A program made the position numbers and the translations under genes. A stretch of 64,000 nt of DNA from Clostridia bacterium (GTDB lineage: Bacteria; Bacillota; Clostridia; Oscillospirales; Feifaniaceae), in contig JAFWXR010000027.1 in assembly GCA_017517965.1 (NCBI GenBank), forward strand, positions 1 through 64,000, in the 5' to 3' direction. Under the pieces are notes generated by a model. The model saw nothing but the letters and a program-made list of their open reading frames with translations, made no database searches and was not told the DNA's origin. This document shows, one piece after another, positions 51,712 to 60,391 of this stretch (the stretch's first letter is position 1; every line of letters starts with the position of its first letter).

Positions 51712-53232
51712 TTATCCTCTGAAAAAGTATTTCTTTTCGGCGGTGCGGTAGGAGATTACTTCTGCTATTATTAGCTCGTCTATCTCGTCCTTGCCCTCAA
51801 GGTCGGCAACCGTCTGCGCCGTACGGAGAAGCCTGTCATAGCTTCGTGCCGTAAGCCCGTAAAAGTCAAACGCCTTTGTAACTAAAGCTTTAGCGCTGTC
51901 TGTCAGCACGCAGAGCCTTGTTATCATATCGTGCGTCATCTGACTGTTGAGCTTTATGCCGTAGGGTGCAAGCCTTTCCTTCTGCCTTTCGCGTGCAGAA
52001 AGTACACGTTTTAATATACTGCTGCTCGGCTCCTCCGCCATTTTGTTTTCAAGGTCACTCAGCGGAACGGGCGGTACCTCTATCATAAGGTCCATTCGGT
52101 CAAGAAGCGGTCCGCTTATATGTGACATATACATTTTTCGCTCTCTCGGCGAGCAGGAACACTTTCTTTCGCTGCCGAAATTTCCGCATTTGCACGGGTT
52201 TGCCGCCGTTACCAGAATAAAATCGGCAGGAAAAGTACTGCTCTGCGCCGCACGCGAGATAGTTATCTGCTTATCTTCGATAGGCTGTCTTAAAATTTCA
52301 AGTGACGTCTTTGAAAACTCGGGCCATTCGTCAAGAAAAAGCACGCCGTGATGAGCAAGCGATATTTCGCCCGGTCGCGGAATCGAGCCGCCGCCCGAAA
52401 GACCGACGGGGGAGACCGTGTGATGCGGACTTCGAAAGGGCGGTGCCTGTATAAGCTTGCCCTGTGTTCTGCCTGCAACGGACCAAATTTTCGTAACTTC
52501 GACAACCTCTTCACGATCAAGTGGTGGCATTATTGAAGGCAATCTCTTTGCAAGCATACTTTTACCGCTTCCCGGAGGGCCGATAAGGGCAATATTGTGT
52601 CCGCCTGCAGCCGCAATTTCAAGCGCTCGCTTTGCGAAATAATGCCCTCTCACCTCAGCAAAATCGGGGAGGCCTTCATTTTCATACGCATTATCAAGGC
52701 TACTTTCCTGCGGTAAAACCGTTATTTCACCTTTTAAATATGAAATAAGCTCTTTTACGTCGGTTATTCCTATAACTTCAATTCCGGGAATGAGCGACGC
52801 CTCTTTTGCACAGCATTTCGGCAAAACTATCCTTTTTATGCCGTTTTCTGCGGCAAACGCCGTATACGCCAACACACCGCCAACTTCACGAAGTTCGCCC
52901 GAAAGCGAAAGTTCACCTATAAAAACTGTGTCCTGCAATACGTTTTCAAGCAGACCAAACGCACCGCAAACTGCAATAAATATGGGTAAATCGAGGGCTG
53001 ACGCCTCTTTTTCCGTGTCGGCGGGTGCAAGATTTACGGTTATACGCCCCTTTTGAAAATCGCCTACCGCATTTGAATAAGCGCTTCGTACACGGCGTGT
53101 CGCCTCTTTAACCGCCTGTCCCGCCATTCCGACAATGTCAAACGACGGTATTCCCTTCAAACAATCCGCCTCAACGGTGACGAAATATCCGTCAATGCCC
53201 TTGAGACCAACCGATTTAACCGTAAATGTCAT
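51712..53232 (-). CDS. yifB: YifB/ComM family AAA+ Mg-chelatase-like ATPase
   Basis: The 506-residue protein has an N-terminal Lon-like fold (GIDGYFVTVEADCLKGIPSFDIVGM), an AAA+ core with GPPGSGKSMLAKRLPSIMPP, HHTVSPVGLSGGG, VLFLDEWPEF (Walker B), the zinc-like CKCGNFGSERKCSCSPRE, and a C-terminal Mg-chelatase domain. In competent bacteria ComM is a branch-migration helicase for transformed DNA. Full length. It is two bases from the ABC transporter gene, and all genes here read leftward. Confidence 0.9.
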   Translation of the reverse strand: MTFTVKSVGLKGIDGYFVTVEADCLKGIPSFDIVGMAGQAVKEATRRVRSAYSNAVGDFQKGRITVNLAPADTEKEASALDLPIFIAVCGAFGLLENVLQDTVFIGELSLSGELREVGGVLAYTAFAAENGIKRIVLPKCCAKEASLIPGIEVIGITDVKELISYLKGEITVLPQESSLDNAYENEGLPDFAEVRGHYFAKRALEIAAAGGHNIALIGPPGSGKSMLAKRLPSIMPPLDREEVVEVTKIWSVAGRTQGKLIQAPPFRSPHHTVSPVGLSGGGSIPRPGEISLAHHGVLFLDEWPEFSKTSLEILRQPIEDKQITISRAAQSSTFPADFILVTAANPCKCGNFGSERKCSCSPRERKMYMSHISGPLLDRMDLMIEVPPVPLSDLENKMAEEPSSSILKRVLSARERQKERLAPYGIKLNSQMTHDMITRLCVLTDSAKALVTKAFDFYGLTARSYDRLLRTAQTVADLEGKDEIDELIIAEVISYRTAEKKYFFRG

Positions 53233-53234
53233 AT

Positions 53235-55067
53235 TTATATTCCTTTATAGAGTTTTGCATACAGACCGTCCATGGCAACAAGTTCTTCCTGATTACCACG
53301 CTCGACTATCTCACCACCGTCTATGACGAGTATCATATCACAGTCACGGATAGTTGACAGACGGTGTGCTATAAGAAACGCCGTTTTGCCCTTCATAAGC
53401 GTTTTCATGGCACTTTGTATCTGCAATTCCGTTCGGGTATCGACGTTTGAGGTCGCCTCATCGAGAATAAGCATCGGCGGATCTATAAGAAATGCCCTTG
53501 CTATGTTGAGAAGCTGTCTCTGTCCGCCCGAAAGCGTGCCGCCACCCTCCGAAAGAATCGTTTCGTAGCCGTTTTCAAGCTGTCTTATAAATCTGTCTGC
53601 ACCTGCAAGTTTTGCCGCCGCAACAACCTCTTCCATAGTCGCCTCAGGCTTACCGAAACGGATGTTATCCGCTACACTCATGGTAAACAGGCTCGTATCC
53701 TGCAAAACGATACCGAAGTTTCTGCGAAGCGTTTTTCTGTCAATGTCGGCAATATCGTTTCCGTCAATGGTTATTCTGCCGCTGTCAAGCTCGTAAAACC
53801 GCATGAGAAGATTAACTATCGTCGTCTTTCCCGCACCCGTCGGTCCGACGAGAGCAATATGCTGACCCTGCTTTACGTCAACCGAGATATTTTTAAGTAT
53901 CTTTCTTTCGGGTGTGTATGAGAAATCGACGTTTTGTATCGAAATGTCGCCCCTGAAGGTGTCAGGCTTGAGCACTTCGCTGTCACGGTACTCACTTTCG
54001 GTGTCAAGCGCCATAAACACACGCTCCGCACCCGCAACTGCCGCCTGTATTGCAATTATCTGATGTGAAATCTCGTTTATCGGATTTGCAAATTTCTTTG
54101 CATATTTCAAAAATGCGCTGATACCGCCAAGGTCAAGTCCTCTCGTCAGGGCAAGAATACCCGCATACATAACGGTAAAACCGTAAAAAATGTTGTTTAC
54201 GCCCTTTAAAGCAGGCATCGTTATACTGGATATAAACTGTGCTTTTATGCCGTTTTTACGCAGAGTTTCGGCATAATCGGCAAACTCACCGCACACCTTT
54301 TCACCACGGTCAAAAGCGGTAACGACGTACTGCCCCGATATACGCTCCTCAGCGTAGGAGTTGACGGTTGCAAGGTCTGCCTGATATCTGCGGTAATATT
54401 TTTTCGTGTGTTTGGTGATAAAGCCCGTCACCACGTATATCACAGGAATAGAGAAAAGCGATACAACCGTAAGTCTGGGTGATATCCAGAGCATAAGACC
54501 TATCGTGCCCACGGTATTGAATACACACTGAAAAAGTTTTGCCAGCGTGTCTTTGAGTGCAAGCGCAACGTTTTCAAGGTCGTTTGTAAACCTGCTCATT
54601 ATATCACCAAAATGATTTCTGTCAAAATACGATACGGGCAGAGTCTGTAATTTCGTAAAAAGTTCACTTCTCATGCTGTGAGTCGCCGTCTGCGAGATTC
54701 GTATGAGCATTTTGTTTGAAATATACTGAAAAACACCGCTGATAACGTAGAGCAGGGCAAGCGTTACGCAGATTTTAACAAGCCCCTGATAATTTTTGGG
54801 GATTATGTAATCGTTTACTATGGGTTTGAGAAGATAGGTCGTAAGCAAATCAAGTCCCGTATGGACAAGCAGCAATATTATTGCCGTCGTCATACCCACC
54901 TTCGAGCCCTTGAGATAGGTGAATATCCTCTTTATCGTGCCCTTCATATCCTTGGGCTTTTCGGCAAGCAGATTGGCCGCTCGCTGACGTGCCATATTGC
55001 CGCCACCGCCCATCATACGCTGTGACATATCAGGGGCATCCGTCTTTCTGTAATCGTTATTACTCAT
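53235..55067 (-). CDS. ABC exporter subunit, catalytic-site half (permease-ATPase)
   Basis: The 610-residue protein has a charged N-terminal extension (MSNNDYRKTDAPDMSQRMMGGGG...), six membrane helices (about 60-345) and an ATPase domain with GPTGAGKTTIVNLLMRFY, LSGGQRQLLNIARAF and LILDEATSNVD. The Walker B Glu is intact. GGAGGC sets ATG 55067. It overlaps the partner gene by eight bases, and the partner lacks this Glu, so they should form a heterodimeric multidrug- or lipid-type exporter. Confidence 0.92.
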   Translation of the reverse strand: MSNNDYRKTDAPDMSQRMMGGGGNMARQRAANLLAEKPKDMKGTIKRIFTYLKGSKVGMTTAIILLLVHTGLDLLTTYLLKPIVNDYIIPKNYQGLVKICVTLALLYVISGVFQYISNKMLIRISQTATHSMRSELFTKLQTLPVSYFDRNHFGDIMSRFTNDLENVALALKDTLAKLFQCVFNTVGTIGLMLWISPRLTVVSLFSIPVIYVVTGFITKHTKKYYRRYQADLATVNSYAEERISGQYVVTAFDRGEKVCGEFADYAETLRKNGIKAQFISSITMPALKGVNNIFYGFTVMYAGILALTRGLDLGGISAFLKYAKKFANPINEISHQIIAIQAAVAGAERVFMALDTESEYRDSEVLKPDTFRGDISIQNVDFSYTPERKILKNISVDVKQGQHIALVGPTGAGKTTIVNLLMRFYELDSGRITIDGNDIADIDRKTLRRNFGIVLQDTSLFTMSVADNIRFGKPEATMEEVVAAAKLAGADRFIRQLENGYETILSEGGGTLSGGQRQLLNIARAFLIDPPMLILDEATSNVDTRTELQIQSAMKTLMKGKTAFLIAHRLSTIRDCDMILVIDGGEIVERGNQEELVAMDGLYAKLYKGI

Positions 55068-56805
55068 CGGCTGCCTCCTTCTGAGAATCCATTATCTCTT
55101 TATATATCTCGTTGCTCTGCGACAGAGTTTTATGCGTGCCTTCAGCTACTATTTTTCCTCCGTCAATAACGTAAATTTTATCAGCATTCTTTACGGATTT
55201 TATACGCTGAGCAATTATAACCGTCGTCGTGTCGGGATAATTCTTTGCAAGTCTTTCTCGGATTAATGCATCCGTCTTGGTGTCAACCGCTGAAAGTGAA
55301 TCGTCAAGAAGCAGGATTTTCGGCTCTTTTATAAGCGCCCTGGCAATACAAAGCCTCTGCTTCTGTCCCCCCGACAGATTTTTACCGCCTCTTGCAAGAA
55401 ACGTGTCTATTCCGTCGGACAAATTCTCAACGAATTCATCGGCACATGCAGTATGCAGTGCTTTTTTTATCTGTTCTTCATCTGCATTTTCGTTGCCCCA
55501 CAGTAAATTTGCCCTCACCGTTTCCGAAAACAGCGTCGAAAACTGCGGTACCACGGCAACCTCTTTACGAAGCACGGAAAGAGAAAGGTCTTTAACGTTT
55601 TCGCCGCCTACCTTAACTTCACCCTCTGTCACGTCATACATTCTCGGAATAAGGTGTAAAAGAGTGCTTTTTCCGCTTCCCGTACCGCCCAGAAAGGCAG
55701 TAACTTCACCCTCTTTTGCCGTAAATGACACGTCTGACAGAACGTCGTCCCCACCGTCCGTATAACCAAACGTTACGTTTTTAAACTCGACACTGCTGTC
55801 GGCAAGCTCCGTAACGGGATTTTTCTTTTCTTTTACTGCAGAATCGGTATCAATTATCTCATTTATTCTGTCTATGGACACCTTTGTCCTCGAATAATTA
55901 ACTATTACGTTACTCATCATTCGAAACGACATAAGTATCTGCGTTATGTACGTGATAAGTGCCGTTATGATGCCTATTGTGACTTCCTCATGCATATAAA
56001 GATATCCGCCGTACCAGATAACGCCAACCGTCGTAAAGCCCATAATAAGTTGCATAAGAGGCTGGATTATCGCAAGCTTTACGTTGGCATCTGCCGTAAT
56101 ATCCGCATAACTTCCGCTGATTTCGTCAAAAGCCTCTGTCTGCGCCTGCTCTTTGGTGTAGTTTTTGACCACCCTGATGCCGAGCAGATTTTCCCTTACG
56201 AAATCGTTAAGTCCGTCAAGCGCCTTCTGAACACGTTTGAAGACCGGAAGGGAGGTATTCATACGGTATACTATGGTAAATATCATCGGAATTATTGCAT
56301 AAAGAAAAACAAGAGACAGTTTTTTATTAAGCGTCGATGCAATAATTATGCTGTTTATAAACATAAACGGTGCACGCAGACCTAGACCGAGTATCTGCCT
56401 GAACAGATTCTGCACCGATGAAATATCGTTAGTCAGACGAACGACCAGCGACGTCGTTGTCAGCCTGTCAATATTTTTGAGACCGAGCACCTGAATCTTG
56501 TCAAACGCCGCAATTCTCAGATTGTGAGCAAGACCGAAGGACGCCTTCTGCGAGGCATAATTCGCAACGAGATGCACCGTAACACCCACCAGAGCAAGAA
56601 TTACCATAAGCGCACCCATTTTGTAAATGTAACTGAGTCCGTCTGCCGTACTGCCGCCCGTATCGGTTATAGCCGTAACGTAGTCAATAATCTGCGCAAG
56701 AATTTTGGGTAAATGCGTTTCAACTAAAACCTCACCGCACATAAGTGCAACGGTGAGAAGCGCCATAAACCGTATTCCTTTTGAATACTTTACTATACTT
56801 TTCAC
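55060..56805 (-). CDS. ABC exporter subunit with degenerate ATP site
   Basis: The 581-residue permease-ATPase has six membrane helices and GGTGSGKSTLLHLIPRMYDV, LSGGQKQRLCIARALI and ILLLDDSLSAVD. The residue after the Walker B Asp is Asp rather than the catalytic Glu, the mark of the degenerate site in heterodimeric exporters such as BmrCD and TM287/288. GTG 56805 follows AGGTGA. No substrate can be read from the sequence. Confidence 0.92.
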   Translation of the reverse strand: MKSIVKYSKGIRFMALLTVALMCGEVLVETHLPKILAQIIDYVTAITDTGGSTADGLSYIYKMGALMVILALVGVTVHLVANYASQKASFGLAHNLRIAAFDKIQVLGLKNIDRLTTTSLVVRLTNDISSVQNLFRQILGLGLRAPFMFINSIIIASTLNKKLSLVFLYAIIPMIFTIVYRMNTSLPVFKRVQKALDGLNDFVRENLLGIRVVKNYTKEQAQTEAFDEISGSYADITADANVKLAIIQPLMQLIMGFTTVGVIWYGGYLYMHEEVTIGIITALITYITQILMSFRMMSNVIVNYSRTKVSIDRINEIIDTDSAVKEKKNPVTELADSSVEFKNVTFGYTDGGDDVLSDVSFTAKEGEVTAFLGGTGSGKSTLLHLIPRMYDVTEGEVKVGGENVKDLSLSVLRKEVAVVPQFSTLFSETVRANLLWGNENADEEQIKKALHTACADEFVENLSDGIDTFLARGGKNLSGGQKQRLCIARALIKEPKILLLDDSLSAVDTKTDALIRERLAKNYPDTTTVIIAQRIKSVKNADKIYVIDGGKIVAEGTHKTLSQSNEIYKEIMDSQKEAADE

Positions 56806-56860
56806 TCTTTATCACCTGCCATATACGCTAATTTTAACACATCCGCCACCTTAAATAAAT

Positions 56861-56892
56861 AAAAAAGGAGAAATATATATATTTCTCCTTTA
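56861..56892 (-). terminator. Terminator after the glycerate kinase gene
   Basis: AAAAGGAGAAATA pairs with TATTTCTCCTTT around a short AT loop. The run of T reads on the minus strand after the glycerate kinase stop. Confidence 0.75.
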
Positions 56893-58119
56893 ATTATTTT
56901 TTATTAGCATACACATAAGATCGTTTACATTGGTACCCGTCGGCCCCGTGAAAATAAGCGCATCTGCCTTTTGAAGTGCGCGATATGAATCATTATTTTC
57001 CAGATACTCGTCTATTTTTCCTATATTTTTCGCCGTTAAACCATCTACGATTCCGCCTGCCGCATCCGTCGGACCGTCCGTCCCGTCCGAGCCTAACGAG
57101 AAAAACAGCACGTTTTTCATACCGTCCATCTCTTTTGCGGCGGAAAGCGCCACCTCCTGATTACGTCCGCCAAGACCATTTCCCGTCACGTGCACGACAG
57201 TCTCTCCGCCACCGATAAGTGCAACGTTTTTATCGCATCCGACGTACTTTTTTGCGAGTGAAACAAACATTTTACCTGCCTCTTTCGCCTCACAATCAAT
57301 TGAGTCGGACACAATTACCGTTTCATAACCCTTTTCTTCAAGCACCCTTTGTGCAGCAAGGCAGAGTTGCTTTACAGATCCCGTTATTTTTGCGCTTACG
57401 TTATAAAGCACCTTTGGCGTTTCCTCTTTAATAAGCGCTTTTGCCCTGTCGGATAGCGAAAGGTTATACTTTTGTGCTATGTAAAGTGCATCATCCGCCG
57501 TCACGCTGTCAGGATATGACGGACCCGATGCAATCATATCAAGCGGATCGCCGATTATGTCCGACAAAACCACCGAAAACACGTGGGCAGGCGAGCAAAT
57601 TTTCGCAAATTTACCGCCTTTTACCGCCGAAAAGCGTTTTCTTATCGTATTTATCTCGGTTATGCCTGCACCTGATGCAAGAAGTGTTTTGGTGATGCTT
57701 TGCAATTCAGCCTCATCAATCAGAGGCTTTTCAAACAATGCCGAGCCGCCGCCCGATATCAAAAAGAGTACCATATCCTCTTTACAGAGGTTTTTTACCA
57801 AATCGATTGCTTCGGCGGTTGCGCTGTACGAATGCTCATCGGGGACGGGATGACCAGCTTCTCTTATTTTAAGCCTGCCGATTTCACCTTTTGAATGGCC
57901 GTGTTTGGTTATGACAATACCGTCATCTATTTTCCCCAAAAGCTCGTCATACGCCGCTTTTGCCATCTGCCACGCGGCTTTGCCGATTGCCACAAGAACG
58001 AGTTTTCCCGTATACGATGGCATTTCTGCAAGGGCTTTTTTTACGGCAATATCGGGCTGTGCCGCCAAAAGAGCCGCATCTATTACTGCTTTTGCATCAT
58101 CTCTTATAATTGCCGACAC
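56890..58119 (-). CDS. Glycerate 2-kinase (GckA/TtuD type, DUF4147)
   Basis: The 409-residue enzyme has the N-terminal DUF4147 fold (LVLVAIGKAAWQMAKAAYDEL, GIVITKHGH, REAGHPVPDEHS, LFLISGGGSALFEKP) and the C-terminal MOFRL region (VALIGGGETVVHVTGNGLGGRNQEVALSAA, SLGSDGTDGPTDAAGG). It phosphorylates glycerate to 2-phosphoglycerate. The first in-frame start is GTG 58119, but it overlaps the GGGGGTG ribosome site. An ATT codon lies six bases after that site, so the true start is uncertain. Confidence 0.88.
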   Translation of the reverse strand: MSAIIRDDAKAVIDAALLAAQPDIAVKKALAEMPSYTGKLVLVAIGKAAWQMAKAAYDELLGKIDDGIVITKHGHSKGEIGRLKIREAGHPVPDEHSYSATAEAIDLVKNLCKEDMVLFLISGGGSALFEKPLIDEAELQSITKTLLASGAGITEINTIRKRFSAVKGGKFAKICSPAHVFSVVLSDIIGDPLDMIASGPSYPDSVTADDALYIAQKYNLSLSDRAKALIKEETPKVLYNVSAKITGSVKQLCLAAQRVLEEKGYETVIVSDSIDCEAKEAGKMFVSLAKKYVGCDKNVALIGGGETVVHVTGNGLGGRNQEVALSAAKEMDGMKNVLFFSLGSDGTDGPTDAAGGIVDGLTAKNIGKIDEYLENNDSYRALQKADALIFTGPTGTNVNDLMCMLIKNN

Positions 58120-58139
58120 CCCCTTTTTCGTACATTATA

Positions 58140-60116
58140 TCACATTTTCTTTGATTTTGCCCTCTCCATACACAATATTCTCACTTTTTTCCTGATGTCA
58201 CGACCGCTTCCCGTACCGCCGATGAGTTCTTTTATTTCATTTTCAGTGGGGTTTATGCCCTGTTTTTCACACATAGAGTATGCTATCTGCCTTTTTTCCT
58301 CTTCTCCGAGCGGGCTGAACGTGATTATTTTGTCAAATCTGCCTCTTATTTCGGGGCGAAATACGTCTTTTAACTCCTTATCCGACATTCTGCCTCCAAA
58401 ACCGCTGAGTGCCTTTGAATAGGTGTTTGACGTCAGAATTACGATACAATGCGAAAAATCCGCCTTGATACCGTGGGAATCCGTCAGTCGACCGTAATCA
58501 AGTATCTGTAAAAGAAGTGAAAGCACCTGCGGATGTGCCTTTTCCGCCTCGTCGAAAAGGAGCACGGTGTGCGGATTTTTTCTTATACCCTCTATCAGAA
58601 GCCCGTTTTCCTCGTGTCCGACGTATCCCGGCGGTGAGCCGATAAGACGTGAAACGGAGTGTGCCTCGGAATACTCACTCATATCAAAGCGAATCGGTTC
58701 ACGTGAAAAAAGTTCTCGGCACAAAGCCCCTGCAAGTGCCGTTTTTCCAACACCCGTCGGTCCGCAGAACAAAAAGGAGGCAAGCGGTCTGTCTGCAGAA
58801 TTTGCAAAAAAACCTGCTTTTACCTCATCGCAAAGGACTTTTATTGCCTCGTCCTGCCCGAAAACTTCATTTTTCAGTACGTTTTCAAGGTTAAACAGTT
58901 TTTCATTTTCCTTGCCAATAGGCAACCCTGTCTGCAGAGCCGCCGCATCAAGCAAATCCTCTTCAGAAAGCAAACCTCCCGTCTTGGCAGACAACGCCGT
59001 ATCTATAAGATCAAGCGCCTTGTCGGGTAAACTGCGGGAGGGAAGGTATTTTACCGAAAGGTCGACGGCACGGTCACATATTTCATCGGCTATCTCGCAG
59101 GAAAAGAACCTTTCATATGCTTTTTTTGCCCCGTGAAGCATTATTTTCGCCCTTTCAGGCGTCGGTTCTTCTACGTAGATAGGAATAAATCTTCGTGCAA
59201 GCGCACCGTCTCTCTCTATAAAACGCAGATATTCGGCGTGTGTCGTTGCTCCGATTACCGAAATTTCACCTCTTGCAAGAAGCGGTTTCAATATCCCTGC
59301 GGCATCTATGCTTCCTTCCGCACTTCCTGCACCCACAATGGAATGTATTTCATCTATAAACACCACGGCATTTGCTTTTGACAATTCCTTTAACAGATTT
59401 TTTAAACGCTCTTCAAATTCACCTCTGTATTTTGCACCTGCAACCGTTAAAGCAAGGTCAAGTGAAAAAAGCGGCCGTCCGCAAAGCCTTGCGGGCACGT
59501 CTCCATCCGACATACGCAGGGCTAAAGCCTCTGCTATCGCCGTTTTCCCCACGCCTGCCTCTCCGATAAGGCAGGGATTTGCCTTTGTTTTACGGCAGAG
59601 CGCACGGCAAAGTCTTTCCGTTTCTTCTTCACGGCAAAAAATTTTATCTATTTTCCCCCTGAGCGCAAGTGCGGTTAAATCCGTGCCGTAAGACAGCAGG
59701 GAGGAGGGAAGCGAACACAGCGTCATCGACGGCTTTCTCAGTTCCTCTGGTCGCGCCCCCATTGACTTTGCAGTCTTATATGCGGCACACTCACAATCAC
59801 TCATAATGGATGAAAGAAGGTCGTTACAGGTAATTATGTGTTTCGTATGCAGTCTTTCAAGAGCACATTTCAAAGCAGGCGTCATATTCTGCGCAGTAAG
59901 CTGTGTAGGCTTTTTTGAAGACGAAAGCCTCGTCATAAGTGCGGTATAGGATACGCCCGTTTCTGCAAGAATTGAGCGCAGAGGGCTTGTCGGCAAGGTA
60001 AGAGCGAGAAGAAGATGCTCTGTGCCAACGTATCTTGCACCGAGATCTCCTGCAAGTGTGAGGGCTGCACCCAGCGACTTGGCAGCCGCAGTATCAAAAG
60101 TAGAAATTTTAATCAC
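58140..60116 (-). CDS. Compact Clp/Hsp100 ATPase without the middle domain
   Basis: The 658-residue protein has an N-terminal Clp-N repeat domain (1-140), AAA-1 (GEAGVGKTAIAEALALR, VFIDEIHSIVGAG) and AAA-2 (FCGPTGVGKTALAGALCREL, VLLFDEAEKAHP), with GYVG pore loop GSPPGYVGHEENG. ClpC proteins are about 810 residues. Here LDLIDTALSAK leads straight to LSEEDLLDAAALQTGLPIG, so the coiled-coil M-domain that binds MecA-type adaptors is missing and the protein is ClpA-like in layout. The start, GTG 60116, overlaps its ribosome site; an ATT lies six bases after it. Confidence 0.88.
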   Translation of the reverse strand: MIKISTFDTAAAKSLGAALTLAGDLGARYVGTEHLLLALTLPTSPLRSILAETGVSYTALMTRLSSSKKPTQLTAQNMTPALKCALERLHTKHIITCNDLLSSIMSDCECAAYKTAKSMGARPEELRKPSMTLCSLPSSLLSYGTDLTALALRGKIDKIFCREEETERLCRALCRKTKANPCLIGEAGVGKTAIAEALALRMSDGDVPARLCGRPLFSLDLALTVAGAKYRGEFEERLKNLLKELSKANAVVFIDEIHSIVGAGSAEGSIDAAGILKPLLARGEISVIGATTHAEYLRFIERDGALARRFIPIYVEEPTPERAKIMLHGAKKAYERFFSCEIADEICDRAVDLSVKYLPSRSLPDKALDLIDTALSAKTGGLLSEEDLLDAAALQTGLPIGKENEKLFNLENVLKNEVFGQDEAIKVLCDEVKAGFFANSADRPLASFLFCGPTGVGKTALAGALCRELFSREPIRFDMSEYSEAHSVSRLIGSPPGYVGHEENGLLIEGIRKNPHTVLLFDEAEKAHPQVLSLLLQILDYGRLTDSHGIKADFSHCIVILTSNTYSKALSGFGGRMSDKELKDVFRPEIRGRFDKIITFSPLGEEEKRQIAYSMCEKQGINPTENEIKELIGGTGSGRDIRKKVRILCMERAKSKKM

Positions 60117-60251
60117 CTCTTTTAAAATTATTTACCTTAAAAAATCGCTTTAAACACTTGTTACTTAGATTTACATAATTCGACTGTTACTGAAATTACA
60201 GACAAGCATTTTTCCTTGAAAAATCAAGGGTTTTTAACATTTTCAACCGAG

Positions 60252-60315
60252 TTATGAACAGTTATCAACGGGTTTTACCGAGTTATCAACAGGAATTATG
60301 TAAACTTGTTGATAA
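60252..60315. other. DnaA-box cluster, candidate origin of replication (oriC)
   Basis: Four DnaA-box-like 9-mers fall within 64 bp: TTATGAACA (60252-60260), TTATCAACG (60262-60270), TTATCAACA (60283-60291) and, inverted, TTATCAACA (60315-60307). They differ from the TTATCCACA consensus by one or two bases. The group lies in a 275 bp non-coding gap between two divergent genes, 3.2 kb from dnaA and 1.2 kb from two parS sites. AT-rich flanks at 60117-60200 could unwind. The promoter of the next gene lies at the right edge. Confidence 0.7.
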
Positions 60316-60355
60316 CTTTTCTGTTTTTTCGACAAGATTAAACATAGGTCGGTGA

Positions 60356-60361
60356 TATAAT
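60356..60361 (+). promoter_or_regulatory. -10 element before the PEP-enzyme-like gene
   Basis: TATAAT at 60356-60361. No good -35 lies 17 bp upstream; TCGACA at 60329-60334 is spaced 21 bp. Transcription starting near 60368 supports ATG 60392 over ATG 60362. Confidence 0.5.
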
Positions 60362-60391
60362 ATGGTAAATTTTGATGAGCGGAGAGATATT

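Noticed and set aside
58684-58705. Palindrome TTCACGTGAA inside the Clp gene as a parS site
   Set aside because: Only the central ten bases match and the flanks differ; it lies in coding sequence.
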